From Crocinitomicaceae bacterium (GTDB taxonomy: Bacteria; Bacteroidota; Bacteroidia; Flavobacteriales_D; Crocinitomicaceae), in the NCBI GenBank assembly GCA_022447665.1, contig JAKVAQ010000019.1, positions 28,827 through 80,085 of the forward strand: DNA of 51,259 nt. The letters run 5' to 3'. The position numbers and the translations under genes are program-made. Each line of letters starts with the position of its first letter. Position 1 is the first letter of the stretch. Below, piece by piece: positions 17,497 to 26,380 of this stretch. The notes beneath the pieces were generated by a model. It saw nothing but the letters and a program-made list of their open reading frames with translations. It was not told where the DNA came from and did not search any database.

Positions 17497-18873
17497 TTAT
17501 TTCCCGATACAGAAATTACCGAAAATATTGCCCAAAAGTTCATCATTACTAACTTCCCCTGTGATCTCCCCGAGATAATCTAATGCTTCTCGAATATCCA
17601 TAGCTAGCAAATCTCCAGGTATTTCATTGTCTAAGCCAAAACTTACCTTTTCGAGGGCTTGTTGAGATTTATTAAGCACATCAAAATGACGAACATTAGA
17701 AACGATTATATTGTCAGAATCACTTAAACTAACACTTTTGGTAAGTTTTTCAATCAACTGATTTACACCACTTTTATTCTTAGCAGAAATTACTATACCT
17801 AATTTGGACAACTCTTCTTTTGACACGTTTTGATTGAGATCAATTTTGTTGAATACTGGAATCAATTCTTGATCATCATGGACCGAATCAGCTCTAAAGG
17901 AAGCTATTCTTTCCGTTAACTTCTCAATGCTCACTGTTTTTGAATCAAGATCCATTAAATAAAGAATAATTCTAGCCTTCTTTATATGGTCATAACTACG
18001 CTGAATCCCGAGGTTTTCAACTACATCTTTCGTTTTACGAATCCCAGCAGTATCAATGAATCGGAAGTTAACTCCCCCTATATTTATAACATCTTCAATA
18101 CTATCCCTAGTCGTTCCAGCGATATCAGATACTATCGCTTTATCTTCGTTTAATATGGCGTTGAGCAAGGTTGATTTACCCGCATTTGGGGGACCAATAA
18201 TTGCCACAGGAACACCATCTTTTAGCACATTCCCTAATTGAAAAGAATTGATCAACTTCCTTATTCTATTATCAATTTTCGTAATTAACTCTACAAGCGC
18301 AGTACGATCAGCAAACTCGACATCTTCTTGACTAAAATCTAATTCAAGCTCTATCAACGAAGCGAAATTCAATAGTTCTTGTCTCAATTCACGAATTTCC
18401 TCACTAAACCCTCCTCTCATTTGATTCATAGCCACCCTATGAGAAGCAGCTGAGTCTGACGAAATTAAATCTGCAATAGCCTCGGTTTGAGAAAGATCCA
18501 TTTTCTTATTGAGAAAAGCCCTAAAAGAAAACTCTCCTGGATTTGCCATTCTACAACCTTTTTGGACAAGTAGTTTCAACAGTTCTTTCTGAATGTATAC
18601 AGAACCGTGACAAGCGATTTCAATTACATCCTCTCCAGTAAATGAAGATGGATTTTTGAAATAGGTTATTACCGTCTCGTCAAGTAGCTCATCATTTTTG
18701 AAGATTCGAGCAAAAATTGATTTGTTAGGTACATAAGCATCTGGCCCCTTTTTACTAATGGATGCTGCAATTTCTAACGCCTTACTTCCTGAGATTCTGA
18801 CTATTGCAATAGCACCCGTTCCTTGAGCAGTACTCAAGGCACAAATTGTATCGTCTTGGTTTTCAAATTGCAT
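17497..18873 (-). CDS. mnmE: tRNA modification GTPase MnmE
   Basis: 458 residues, the usual MnmE length. N-terminal tetrahydrofolate-binding domain (TICALSTAQGTGAIAIVRISG), a helical domain, and an inserted G domain with GPPNAGKST, DIAGTTRD, DTAG and NKID. The C-terminal FCIGK carries the invariant Cys. With MnmG it installs the cmnm5 group on the wobble uridine of several tRNAs. A TAATTTTA box ends 4 nt before the ATG. It is divergent from sucD. Confidence 0.97.
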   Translation of the reverse strand: MQFENQDDTICALSTAQGTGAIAIVRISGSKALEIAASISKKGPDAYVPNKSIFARIFKNDELLDETVITYFKNPSSFTGEDVIEIACHGSVYIQKELLKLLVQKGCRMANPGEFSFRAFLNKKMDLSQTEAIADLISSDSAASHRVAMNQMRGGFSEEIRELRQELLNFASLIELELDFSQEDVEFADRTALVELITKIDNRIRKLINSFQLGNVLKDGVPVAIIGPPNAGKSTLLNAILNEDKAIVSDIAGTTRDSIEDVINIGGVNFRFIDTAGIRKTKDVVENLGIQRSYDHIKKARIILYLMDLDSKTVSIEKLTERIASFRADSVHDDQELIPVFNKIDLNQNVSKEELSKLGIVISAKNKSGVNQLIEKLTKSVSLSDSDNIIVSNVRHFDVLNKSQQALEKVSFGLDNEIPGDLLAMDIREALDYLGEITGEVSNDELLGNIFGNFCIGK

Positions 18874-18907
18874 GTGGTAAAATTAATAATACTTTATGGC
18901 TTATTGC

Positions 18908-18938
18908 TTTGTAAAGACAAATCAAAAACATAAATTTG
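18908..18938 (+). promoter_or_regulatory. Bacteroidota consensus promoter of sucD
   Basis: TTTG at 18908-18911, 19 nt, then TAAATTTG at 18931-18938: both elements match the Bacteroidota consensus with ideal spacing. Transcription would begin near 18943, about 20 nt before the ATG at 18965. This also rules out the in-frame ATG at 18896, which lies upstream of the promoter. Confidence 0.8.
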
Positions 18939-18964
18939 GTGCTCTATATAAAACCAACCAAAAT

Positions 18965-19843
18965 ATGTCAATTCTAGTCAATAAAGATTCAAAAATTATA
19001 GTTCAAGGATTTACTGGAGGTGAAGGTACATTTCACGCTGGTCAAATGATTGATTACGGTACTAACGTTGTTGGAGGTGTAACTCCAGGAAAAGGTGGAA
19101 CTGAGCATTTAGGGAAACCTGTTTTTAATACAGTTGAAGAAGCTGTTAAGGCAACAGGTGCAGATGTCTCAATCCTATTTGTTCCCCCTGCATTTGCTGC
19201 AGACGCTATAATGGAAGCTGCTAACGCTGGAATTGGTGTGATTATAGCAATCACTGAGGGAATTCCTGTTTCAGATATGGTGAAAGCAAAAGATTACATC
19301 AAGCAATTTGATTGTAGATTAGTTGGACCTAACTGTCCTGGAGTCATTACCGCAGACGAAGCAAAAGTTGGAATTATGCCAGGATTTGTCTTCAAGAAAG
19401 GTAAAGTTGGGGTTGTTTCAAAATCAGGAACACTTACTTATGAAGCAGCTGATCAAATTGTGAAAGCAGGGCTAGGAATTACCACAGCTATCGGTATTGG
19501 TGGTGACCCAATTATTGGAACCACTACAAAGGAGGCTGTTGAGCTATTAATGAACGACCCAGAAACAGAGGGAATCGTTATGATTGGTGAAATTGGTGGT
19601 AACCTTGAAGCTAAAGCAGCTAGATGGGTAAAAGAACACGGAACTAAGCCTGTTGTTGGATTTATTGCTGGTGAAACTGCACCAAAAGGAAGAACAATGG
19701 GACACGCTGGTGCAATTGTAGGAGGTCACGAAGACACTGCAGAAGCTAAGAAAGCAATCATGAGAGAATGTGGAATTCATGTTGTTGATTCTCCAGCTGA
19801 TATTGGAAGTAAAATGGCTGAAGCTTTAGGCGTTACTGCTTAA
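18965..19843 (+). CDS. sucD: Succinyl-CoA synthetase (ADP/GDP-forming) alpha subunit
   Basis: 292 residues from the ATG at 18965, chosen because a consensus promoter sits just upstream and the family starts with [10 protein letters not shown]. Visible marks: CoA-binding fold ([16 protein letters not shown]), [18 protein letters not shown], and the phospho-His region [12 protein letters not shown]. It converts succinyl-CoA to succinate with formation of ATP/GTP in the TCA cycle, together with the beta subunit SucC, which is not in this window; separate location of sucC and sucD is usual in this phylum. Followed by a strong terminator. Confidence 0.97.
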   Translation: MSILVNKDSKIIVQGFTGGEGTFHAGQMIDYGTNVVGGVTPGKGGTEHLGKPVFNTVEEAVKATGADVSILFVPPAFAADAIMEAANAGIGVIIAITEGIPVSDMVKAKDYIKQFDCRLVGPNCPGVITADEAKVGIMPGFVFKKGKVGVVSKSGTLTYEAADQIVKAGLGITTAIGIGGDPIIGTTTKEAVELLMNDPETEGIVMIGEIGGNLEAKAARWVKEHGTKPVVGFIAGETAPKGRTMGHAGAIVGGHEDTAEAKKAIMRECGIHVVDSPADIGSKMAEALGVTA

Positions 19844-19864
19844 TACCGATTCTTAATAATTTTG

Positions 19865-19900
19865 AGCCCCGGCCCCGTTTTAATGGGATCGGGGCTTTTT
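19865..19900 (+). terminator. Rho-independent terminator after sucD
   Basis: Stem AGCCCCG / CGGGGCT (19865-19871 and 19890-19896) with further inner pairing, followed by a T run. The next gene starts 14 bp beyond it. Confidence 0.88.
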
Positions 19901-19913
19901 ATTGACCTTACCT

Positions 19914-20669
19914 ATGAAAAATTCAACCCTTACCCTACTCCTCTTGTTTTTAACTACGTTGTCTTTCGGGCAAATCGTTAATATTGAGAACAAGCGATTA
20001 TCCGATCAAAAAGATGGTTTTATCGGAAGCGCTGATTTGAACCTCAATTTCGTAATGAATACACGTCAACTATTTCAAATTGGCGATAAAGTAAAACTTG
20101 GCTATAAAAAGAAAAAACACTTTGCTTTCTTGATTACAGACCACGCATTGGTGAAATCTGACGATAATAGCTTCGTAAACCGAGGTTATGAACACCTTCG
20201 TTATAATTACACGCTAAAGGATAGTGGCCGGGTAACATTGGAAGTATTTCAACAAGGTCAATTCAACAAGATTCAGAGAATTGATTTAAGACTCTTGCTA
20301 GGTAGTGGTTTTAGATTTAAAATACTCGACCATAAGAACTACCAAATGAATTTGGGCACCAGCGTTATGGGAGAATACGAACGATTAAGTGATACAGGGA
20401 TTTCTACTACCGATATTTTGAATAGCACTTACTTTTCTTTTGATGGCCAATTCACGGAAAGCTTTGGAATGAATACAATTGTATATTTTCAGCCTAAACT
20501 CACAGACATCGGCACATACAGAATTGCTAATGAAACCTCGCTAAGATTTAAATTAAGTGATCATTTTACATTTAAATTGGTTTATTATCTTGCGCATGAT
20601 TCGCGAAATATAGAAGGCGTTAGAAAAACGAATTACACATTAAAAAACACCTTTAGCTTTAGATTTTAA
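19914..20669 (+). CDS. DUF481 outer-membrane protein
   Basis: 251 residues. The ATG at 19914 opens a signal peptide (MKNSTLTLLLLFLTTLSFGQ); the frame begins at a TTG 12 bp earlier, which I reject. The mature part is almost all amphipathic beta strands: GFIGSADLNLNFVMNTRQ, HLRYNYTL, RVTLEVFQQGQFNKIQRIDLR, LLGSGFRFKIL, and a C-terminal aromatic FSFRF. This matches the DUF481 (YdiY-like) barrel family. Cargo or role unknown. It begins an operon with a GNAT and an ATP-grasp enzyme, its stop overlapping the next start by one base. Confidence 0.82.
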   Translation: MKNSTLTLLLLFLTTLSFGQIVNIENKRLSDQKDGFIGSADLNLNFVMNTRQLFQIGDKVKLGYKKKKHFAFLITDHALVKSDDNSFVNRGYEHLRYNYTLKDSGRVTLEVFQQGQFNKIQRIDLRLLLGSGFRFKILDHKNYQMNLGTSVMGEYERLSDTGISTTDILNSTYFSFDGQFTESFGMNTIVYFQPKLTDIGTYRIANETSLRFKLSDHFTFKLVYYLAHDSRNIEGVRKTNYTLKNTFSFRF

Positions 20670-21184
20670 TGAAAATCATCACAACTACCAATCGTTTAAT
20701 AATGCGCGAGTTTCTTCCTGAAGATGCTCCATATTTTTGCGCCTTAAACAATGATTGGGAAGTAATGAAATACACTGGAGACAAAGCCTTTACAGACGAA
20801 GAAGATGCCTTGAATCTGATCTTAAACTATACTGATTACAAAAAGAATGGCTTTGGTAGATGTACCGTTGTATTGAAAGAGTCAAATGAAGTGATTGGTT
20901 GGTGTGGCTTAAAAAGACATCTCAACAAAGAAGTTGATTTAGGTTATCGGTTATTAAGGAGATATTGGAACAAAGGCTACGCAACAGAAGCCTCACTAAA
21001 GATCTTGGATCATGGGTTTAAAGAATATGGACTTGAAGAGGTTGTTGGACACGTTTCACCATTAAATGGAGCATCCATAAGAATCTTTGAAAAATGCGGC
21101 TTTAGATTCGTAAAACGAGACGATTATGAGGACTTTGGAGATTGTTTACACTACATCATAACAAAAGAAGAGTTTTATGCTTGA
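20669..21184 (+). CDS. GNAT family N-acetyltransferase (RimJ/RimL-like)
   Basis: 171 residues with the RimJ-like start RLIMREFLPEDAPYF, the WCGLKRHLNKEVDLGYRLLRRYWNKGYATEA acetyl-CoA region and the closing PLNGASIRIFEKCGF. Translation is coupled on both sides (TAATG with the DUF481 gene, 8-bp overlap with the ATP-grasp gene). The shared operon suggests a small molecule or peptide as substrate, but nothing in the sequence names it. Confidence 0.88.
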   Translation: MKIITTTNRLIMREFLPEDAPYFCALNNDWEVMKYTGDKAFTDEEDALNLILNYTDYKKNGFGRCTVVLKESNEVIGWCGLKRHLNKEVDLGYRLLRRYWNKGYATEASLKILDHGFKEYGLEEVVGHVSPLNGASIRIFEKCGFRFVKRDDYEDFGDCLHYIITKEEFYA

Positions 21185-22070
21185 TTTAGTAATTGCTGTT
21201 GAAGCAAAATATGTTAACCCCAACAGAGATGATTGGTATGAAGCACAAATTGCAAAAGAAAATGACTTATTATTGTCGGCTTGCAAGAGTAATGGCATTG
21301 ATGCTAAATTAGTTGCTTGGGATGATGCTGAATTTGATTGGTCCAATACAAAAGCTGTTTTGATTCGCGAAGTATGGGATTATTTTCATCGATTTAAAGA
21401 ATTCAAAGAGTGGATGGAAGCTGTTTCATCAAAAACTCGACTAATTAATGATGCTTCTGTAATTAAATGGAATTGGGATAAGCATTACATGGCAGATGTA
21501 GAGAAAAATGGAGTCGCCATAGTTCCCACCCTTTTCATTGAAATAGGTGACCCTAGAAGGCTCTCAGAAATCATTAGAAGTTCAGGTTGGAATGAATGCA
21601 TTTTAAAGCCTTGTATTTCTGGAGGTGCAAGACATACCTATAAATTAAATAGCTCTAATTGCGCAGAATATGAAGAGATTCATGCAGCATTAATAAAAGA
21701 TGAACCTATGATGCTGCAGCCCTTTATTCATAGTATTGGAACAAAAGGAGAGGTTTCATTCATTGTAATAAATGGTAAATATGAGCATGCGGTATTGAAA
21801 AAAGCGAAAGAAGGAGATTTCAGAGTGCAAGATGATTGGGGCGGAACCTTGCATGAATATCAAATAAGTAATGAAGAAATCAAATTAGCTGAGGACATTG
21901 TAAAAAGGTCATGCCCTAGCGCTTTTTACGCGAGAGTTGATCTCGTCTGGGGCGACCAAAACGAACTGTTATTAGGTGAGTTAGAGCTTATTGAACCTGA
22001 ATTATGGTTCAGGAGAAATGAAAAGGCAGCAGAAAATTTAATACTCGGAATAAAGGATTCTATTTCTTAG
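21177..22070 (+). CDS. ATP-grasp domain protein (RimK/glutathione-synthase-like)
   Basis: 297 residues. N-terminal pre-ATP-grasp domain with DAKLVAWDD and VLIREVWDYFHRFKEF. The ATP-grasp core has WNWDKHYMADVEKNGVAIVPT, a nucleotide-binding Lys (CILKPCISGGARHTYKL), PMMLQPFIHSIGTKGEVSFIVING, and the Mg-binding tail ARVDLVWGDQNELLLGELELIEPELWF. It should form an amide-type bond between a carboxylate and an amine using ATP. It resembles the COG0189 group that includes DcsG-like ligases; the substrate is unknown. Its last 11 bp overlap a small gene on the opposite strand. Confidence 0.85.
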   Translation: MLDLVIAVEAKYVNPNRDDWYEAQIAKENDLLLSACKSNGIDAKLVAWDDAEFDWSNTKAVLIREVWDYFHRFKEFKEWMEAVSSKTRLINDASVIKWNWDKHYMADVEKNGVAIVPTLFIEIGDPRRLSEIIRSSGWNECILKPCISGGARHTYKLNSSNCAEYEEIHAALIKDEPMMLQPFIHSIGTKGEVSFIVINGKYEHAVLKKAKEGDFRVQDDWGGTLHEYQISNEEIKLAEDIVKRSCPSAFYARVDLVWGDQNELLLGELELIEPELWFRRNEKAAENLILGIKDSIS

Positions 22071-22182
22071 GACAGCCTCCACAGAATTTACCCTTCTTCT
22101 TGTACTTTTTGCAACACTTTTTCTTCTTCTCATCACAACCTTGAAAAAAACACGGTTCTTTTATGAATTCTTGATTTTCCAC
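22060..22182 (-). CDS. Cys/Lys-rich 40-residue protein, unknown
   Basis: A short frame not obvious from length alone. It starts with GTG (in-frame TGA two codons upstream) and encodes 40 residues: an N-terminal acidic stretch, CFFQGC, a Lys run followed by CC, YKKKGKFC, and a CGGCP tail. Six of 40 residues are Cys and 14 are Lys. The spacing C-x4-C-x6-CC-x9-C-x2-C suggests metal or Fe-S binding or a nucleic-acid knuckle. A near-consensus promoter lies directly upstream (TATTTTTG ending 4 nt before the GTG, TTG 20 nt beyond), so the message would be leaderless. No family recognised. Confidence 0.6.
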   Translation of the reverse strand: MENQEFIKEPCFFQGCDEKKKKCCKKYKKKGKFCGGCPKK

Positions 22183-22186
22183 ACCT

Positions 22187-22217
22187 CAAAAATAGTACTA
22201 GAGAGTTTTTTAGGCAA
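22187..22217 (-). promoter_or_regulatory. Promoter of the Cys/Lys-rich small gene
   Basis: Read on the minus strand: TTG (22215-22217), 20 nt, TATTTTTG (22187-22194), an exact TAnnTTTG. The box ends 4 nt before the GTG start. The -33 element sits in the loop of a hairpin (arms 22207-22214 and 22220-22227) just after the SpoIIE-phosphatase stop codon. Confidence 0.6.
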
Positions 22218-22236
22218 TACCTAAAAAGTGGTATTC

Positions 22237-24495
22237 TTAAAACTTAACCCCCATCACGCAAATATCATCCACCTGTTCCAAATCATTTTTCCAGACAAGA
22301 TGTTCTTTCCAAATAATGTCCTTTTGTGTGGACATAGAATTATCTGCATGACCTAGAAGAAACCGTTTAAATGTTTTGTATTTATACTTCTTGCCTCTTT
22401 CACCTCCAAATTGATCAGCATAACCATCAGTAAAAATATGCAGACTATCCCCTTTTTCTAACTGAACTTGATTTAAAGAAAATGGCTTTTGATCGTCCAT
22501 ATATTTTCCAACGGGTTGCTTATCGGGTTTGATCTCAAAGAGGTTATAAGTATTCCCTTCAAGATTTGGTTTCAAGATTTGCTCAGAACCATTTGAGTTA
22601 TTTACAATACTCGCTCTCTTAGAGATTATCCATAATGGATTATTCGCTCCAGAATAGGACAATACTCTTGAGGTTTTGTTGTACATACAAAAAGAGATAT
22701 CCATACCGTCTTTCATTTGTTTACCATCACTTGACGTCAGTGTTAATTGAATCAATCGATTTAACTCATCCAGAATGTTATTTGGCTGTTTAAGATTCTT
22801 TGAATTAAATATTTCATTCAATAGAATTGTCCCAATTAAAGCTATAAAAGCGCCGGGAATCCCATGCCCTGTGCAATCGGCCACAGCGAAATAGGCCAAT
22901 TCTTCATCTTCTTCGATCCAATAAAAATCACCACTAACAATATCTTTTGGTTTGTATAGTAAATACGAATCTTTAAAAATATCATTGATCGTTTTCTCAG
23001 GTAAAGAAGTCCGCTGAATCATTTCAGCATAGTTGATGGACTGGTCAATTTCGTGCTTCTGTTCCGTGATCAACTCTTTCTGAGCTTTTATGAGCGCTGT
23101 TTTTTTCTGTTGCTTTTTGAGCTGAGAGATTATAAAAACCAGCACAATTATCAAAAGCACACCTAAAACTGAAAAGAAGATTAATTGTGTTCTTTTTGAA
23201 GCTTGAATATTTGACTTCTCGAGTTCATTTTTCTCAATTTCTAGCTGAGTTAAATAATCCTTTTCTTTTTGTATTCTCTCTCTTTCTAAACTATCTGCAA
23301 GGTTCTTATAGTAGTACATATACTCCATTTCTTGCTTAGCAATAGCCTTTGTGTTTTCATCATTGCGCAGCAAAGCCTCCAGTTCAACTTGTTCTTTTAA
23401 GTACCTAAAAGCATTTGCCGTTGCACCTAACTCATCATAAGCTTTTGACAAGCAACCACAGGCGATTGATTGTTCGTACACAAGACCTGCATCTTTTGCC
23501 AAATCATAACTTTTAAGGCAATAGCTAACGGACTTCGAATACTTTTTTTGCAGAAAGTAGAATTCACCTAGGTTGCTATAAGACATGGTGAGCGGTTCTA
23601 CATAACCAAGCTCTTCTCTTATTATTAGGGCTTCTTGATAATAATATAGACTTGAGTCCATTACTCCATCATATAAAAATGACAGACCTATATTATTATA
23701 ATTGAGCGCAACTCCTGGCCAATCTTCTAACCTTTCATCAATAGCTAGCGATTTTCGAGAATACTCACGACATTCTTTTGTTTTTTCTTGAGCCAAATAA
23801 ACACGACCAATATTCAATAACACTGAACTCATTTGCACATCAGAATCTAAGTTCTTACGAATTTCAAGCGCTTTATGATGGTACGATAAAGCCATGTCAT
23901 AATCATCCATTTGAGCATATATGGTTCCTAGGTTATTGTAAGCATTACCTTCACTTTCTAAATCACCAATCTCCTTTGAAATCCTGATTGATTCATGGAA
24001 GTAATTAGAGGCTTGTAGGTAATCACCTTTATCCATAAACACAATAGCAAGATTGTTCGTGATCTTTGCAATTCCCTCATTATCATGTATCTTATTGGCT
24101 AAATCAAGACCTTTTTTATACCAGAATGCCGAAGAATCAAGCAAAGATATATTCGAAAATATGATCCCTTTGTAGTTGTAGCAATTAACGAGCTCAATGC
24201 TATCGCTAAGTGTTTTATAGATGAATTCTGCCGAATCTACATAAACCAATCCTAAGTCAGGCTCAGCAATATCATCATAATAAAAGGCGTAGTACTTATA
24301 CGCTTTTGCTCTTAACCCATTATCATTTATGTCTGTGAGTTTGCTGTAGGCCAAATCTAACTGAGATTTAGCATAGGCCGTACTATCGTATTCATATGTA
24401 ATAAATTCTTCAAGGCACGCTTCAACAAACACTTCATTTTGAGCTATTGAAATGGTTGCGAATAATGAAACAAGAAATACTGCTAAGCACTTCAT
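22237..24495 (-). CDS. TPR-containing SpoIIE-type protein phosphatase, membrane-anchored
   Basis: 752 residues. Signal peptide, then about eight tetratricopeptide repeats (roughly 40-380, for example AYNNLGTIYAQMDDYDMALSY), a coiled segment, one membrane helix at about 441 (FFSVLGVLLIIVLVFIISQL), a second coil, and a cytoplasmic PP2C/SpoIIE domain (about 488-752) with DIVSGDFYWIEE, AVADCTGHGIPGAF and DGYADQFGG as metal-binding motifs. The periplasmic TPR array would sense a partner and the phosphatase would act on a Ser/Thr-phosphorylated regulator such as an anti-sigma antagonist or SiaC-like protein. A TATCTTTA box ends 4 nt before the ATG. Confidence 0.9.
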   Translation of the reverse strand: MKCLAVFLVSLFATISIAQNEVFVEACLEEFITYEYDSTAYAKSQLDLAYSKLTDINDNGLRAKAYKYYAFYYDDIAEPDLGLVYVDSAEFIYKTLSDSIELVNCYNYKGIIFSNISLLDSSAFWYKKGLDLANKIHDNEGIAKITNNLAIVFMDKGDYLQASNYFHESIRISKEIGDLESEGNAYNNLGTIYAQMDDYDMALSYHHKALEIRKNLDSDVQMSSVLLNIGRVYLAQEKTKECREYSRKSLAIDERLEDWPGVALNYNNIGLSFLYDGVMDSSLYYYQEALIIREELGYVEPLTMSYSNLGEFYFLQKKYSKSVSYCLKSYDLAKDAGLVYEQSIACGCLSKAYDELGATANAFRYLKEQVELEALLRNDENTKAIAKQEMEYMYYYKNLADSLERERIQKEKDYLTQLEIEKNELEKSNIQASKRTQLIFFSVLGVLLIIVLVFIISQLKKQQKKTALIKAQKELITEQKHEIDQSINYAEMIQRTSLPEKTINDIFKDSYLLYKPKDIVSGDFYWIEEDEELAYFAVADCTGHGIPGAFIALIGTILLNEIFNSKNLKQPNNILDELNRLIQLTLTSSDGKQMKDGMDISFCMYNKTSRVLSYSGANNPLWIISKRASIVNNSNGSEQILKPNLEGNTYNLFEIKPDKQPVGKYMDDQKPFSLNQVQLEKGDSLHIFTDGYADQFGGERGKKYKYKTFKRFLLGHADNSMSTQKDIIWKEHLVWKNDLEQVDDICVMGVKF

Positions 24496-24590
24496 GTCCT
24501 AAAGATAAGAGAACTAAAGACGTCCTTTCTGTTTAAGCCGAATTTTAGACGGATAAAATGATTCCTTCGCTGAAATAGCTTTACCAAATG

Positions 24591-25394
24591 TTAATACGCA
24601 GAGAATGAAGCATTAGAGTTCGCTTCTGTTTTAACCGTAAGTACAGGAATACCATACTTATTATTGATCATGTCACGAACAAAGTTCTTTCGGATACTTA
24701 AAATGCTTCCAGAGAAATGTGCTGCAGCAATCATATCTGCATTAATTTCTTCCGCATATTTCAAAAGATTGTCCTCGTAAGAACCATCTTTCCCCATATT
24801 CACAAACTCAACATCTAATTCATTGTTTTTAAACAACTTAGCAATCACTGCTTTATTTGTGATCATGTCCATTTTTAGCCATTGATCCTGATCCATATAG
24901 CCTACTAGTTTTATATGGCAGTTGGCGTGATCAACAAGGTCAACAATAAACTGACCAATTTGAATACTTTCTTTCGAATATGAAAACGGCACAACCACAG
25001 TATCTAAGTTTTCAATTGACTTAGTATCCTGAGTAATAATGAAAGGAATATTTGAATCAGTAATTACTTTTAATGCATCTGGACCAAAAATATTCTGCAT
25101 TCCATGAACACCATGTGTACCCATACATGCATAATCATAATTCATTTCTTTCAAGGTTTCTGGTATTACATGTAACACCTTGCCTGTAAGAACAATATGC
25201 CCAATTTCAAAATCATGCTTATCCGTTACTTCTTTCAGTTTGGCAATAGTCGTATTCTTTTCTGAATCTTTAGTAACAACGTTGAGAACTTCAACAGTAC
25301 TGCCCTCATGCATTTTAGCAATAGTTATTGCACTTTCAAGGGCTCTATCAGCTGCAGGGGTAAAATCGTAAGGTACTAGAATACTTTTTGTCAT
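24591..25394 (-). CDS. Universal stress protein, two Usp domains
   Basis: 267 residues, a tandem of UspA-like domains: residues 1-145 (SILVPYDFTPAADRALESAI, then YACMGTHGVHG) and 148-267 (DTVVVPFSYSKESI, then NADMIAAAHFSGSIL). The first half keeps the G-x-H-G pattern of nucleotide-binding Usp proteins; the second is degenerate. Usp proteins are cytoplasmic stress and energy-state responders. A good promoter lies upstream, its -33 part within the end of the neighbouring esterase gene. Confidence 0.9.
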   Translation of the reverse strand: MTKSILVPYDFTPAADRALESAITIAKMHEGSTVEVLNVVTKDSEKNTTIAKLKEVTDKHDFEIGHIVLTGKVLHVIPETLKEMNYDYACMGTHGVHGMQNIFGPDALKVITDSNIPFIITQDTKSIENLDTVVVPFSYSKESIQIGQFIVDLVDHANCHIKLVGYMDQDQWLKMDMITNKAVIAKLFKNNELDVEFVNMGKDGSYEDNLLKYAEEINADMIAAAHFSGSILSIRKNFVRDMINNKYGIPVLTVKTEANSNASFSAY

Positions 25395-25419
25395 GATTTT
25401 AAGTGGTTGGTTTTGCCTG

Positions 25420-25452
25420 CAAATATAGAAATGAATTATAAATTATCTGCAA
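25420..25452 (-). promoter_or_regulatory. Promoter of the universal stress protein gene
   Basis: On the minus strand: TTG (25450-25452), 22 nt, TATATTTG (25420-25427). The leader to the ATG at 25394 is about 20 nt. Confidence 0.6.
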
Positions 25453-26347
25453 TGAAATCAACCATGTCATCAAAGCAATCAAAGCAATACCAAAACCCCG
25501 CATGGTCTTTTCCTGTTAAGGTTTTTAAATGGTTCTTTAAGCCGACTTTGTTCGCTCTTTCGTGTATGAGTCCTGAACCTTGTGTCTCGACTAAAGTTTG
25601 ACCTGTTAAACCTGTGCGATAAGGCACAATATCGTCCGATGTGCCATGAACACTAAATAAAATAGGTTCATCATTATCCACAAGATCAGCATCGAACAAG
25701 GAACCTGCTATATTGATCACCCCTTTTACTTTTTCCGAATAACCAGCATTTCCACTCAACCCCTCTACCCCGTTATTTTCTCTTATGTATTGAATCATTT
25801 CTATTCCACCCATTTTCAAAATATCATCAGGCGTTGTAGCATATGCATAATGTAAACTTGCTATTGCCCCAGCAGAATAGCCGCCAATAAATATATTTTC
25901 GGGATTAATTGCATATTGATTAGCCTCCTCGTGGTCTTTATTGAAATATCTTACAGCTGCTTTCATATCATAAACAGCATCTATCACAGCGCGCTTTGGC
26001 GTCCAAACCGAATCACCATCAATTACATCAATTAGTCGGTATTGTATGGTAGCAGCAACATAACCCCGTTTTGCCAATTCCTCGCACAGAGGCCAAAACC
26101 AGTTCTTATCACCAAAGAGAAAAAAACCACCATGAGCGAGAATAACTAGCGGCCTATCTTTTACACTATCTTCTGCAGGCTGGAAAACATCCATCTTGAG
26201 CTCCATTCTCAAGCCCGCTTGCGTTACCGAGGATCCATAAATAACATTTGAATCTACCTGAACTTCATTAAATACGGGTTCTAAAAACCGTTGAGCTTTA
26301 ATGTTAAATGAGAGTAATGTAATTAAGAGTAAAAGTGAAGTTCTCAT
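25436..26347 (-). CDS. Secreted alpha/beta hydrolase (esterase-like)
   Basis: 303 residues with signal peptide (MRTSLLLLITLLSFNIKAQ). The oxyanion region is LVILAHGGFFLFG, the nucleophile Ser lies at about 156 in GGYSAG, the acid in HGTSDDIVPY, and the His in LTGKDHAGFW, so the catalytic triad is complete. The HGG box and overall length match the BD-FAE/acetylesterase group acting in the periplasm on acetyl or feruloyl esters, but the natural substrate is unknown. It ends 41 bp before the start of the universal stress protein gene. Confidence 0.88.
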   Translation of the reverse strand: MRTSLLLLITLLSFNIKAQRFLEPVFNEVQVDSNVIYGSSVTQAGLRMELKMDVFQPAEDSVKDRPLVILAHGGFFLFGDKNWFWPLCEELAKRGYVAATIQYRLIDVIDGDSVWTPKRAVIDAVYDMKAAVRYFNKDHEEANQYAINPENIFIGGYSAGAIASLHYAYATTPDDILKMGGIEMIQYIRENNGVEGLSGNAGYSEKVKGVINIAGSLFDADLVDNDEPILFSVHGTSDDIVPYRTGLTGQTLVETQGSGLIHERANKVGLKNHLKTLTGKDHAGFWYCFDCFDDMVDFIADNL

Positions 26348-26380
26348 ATTTTAACTACGACTTTAGCAAAACAAGGTTGT

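Noticed and set aside
18896-18964. Longer sucD start with 23 extra residues
   Set aside because: A consensus promoter lies inside it, and the family starts at the ATG at 18965.
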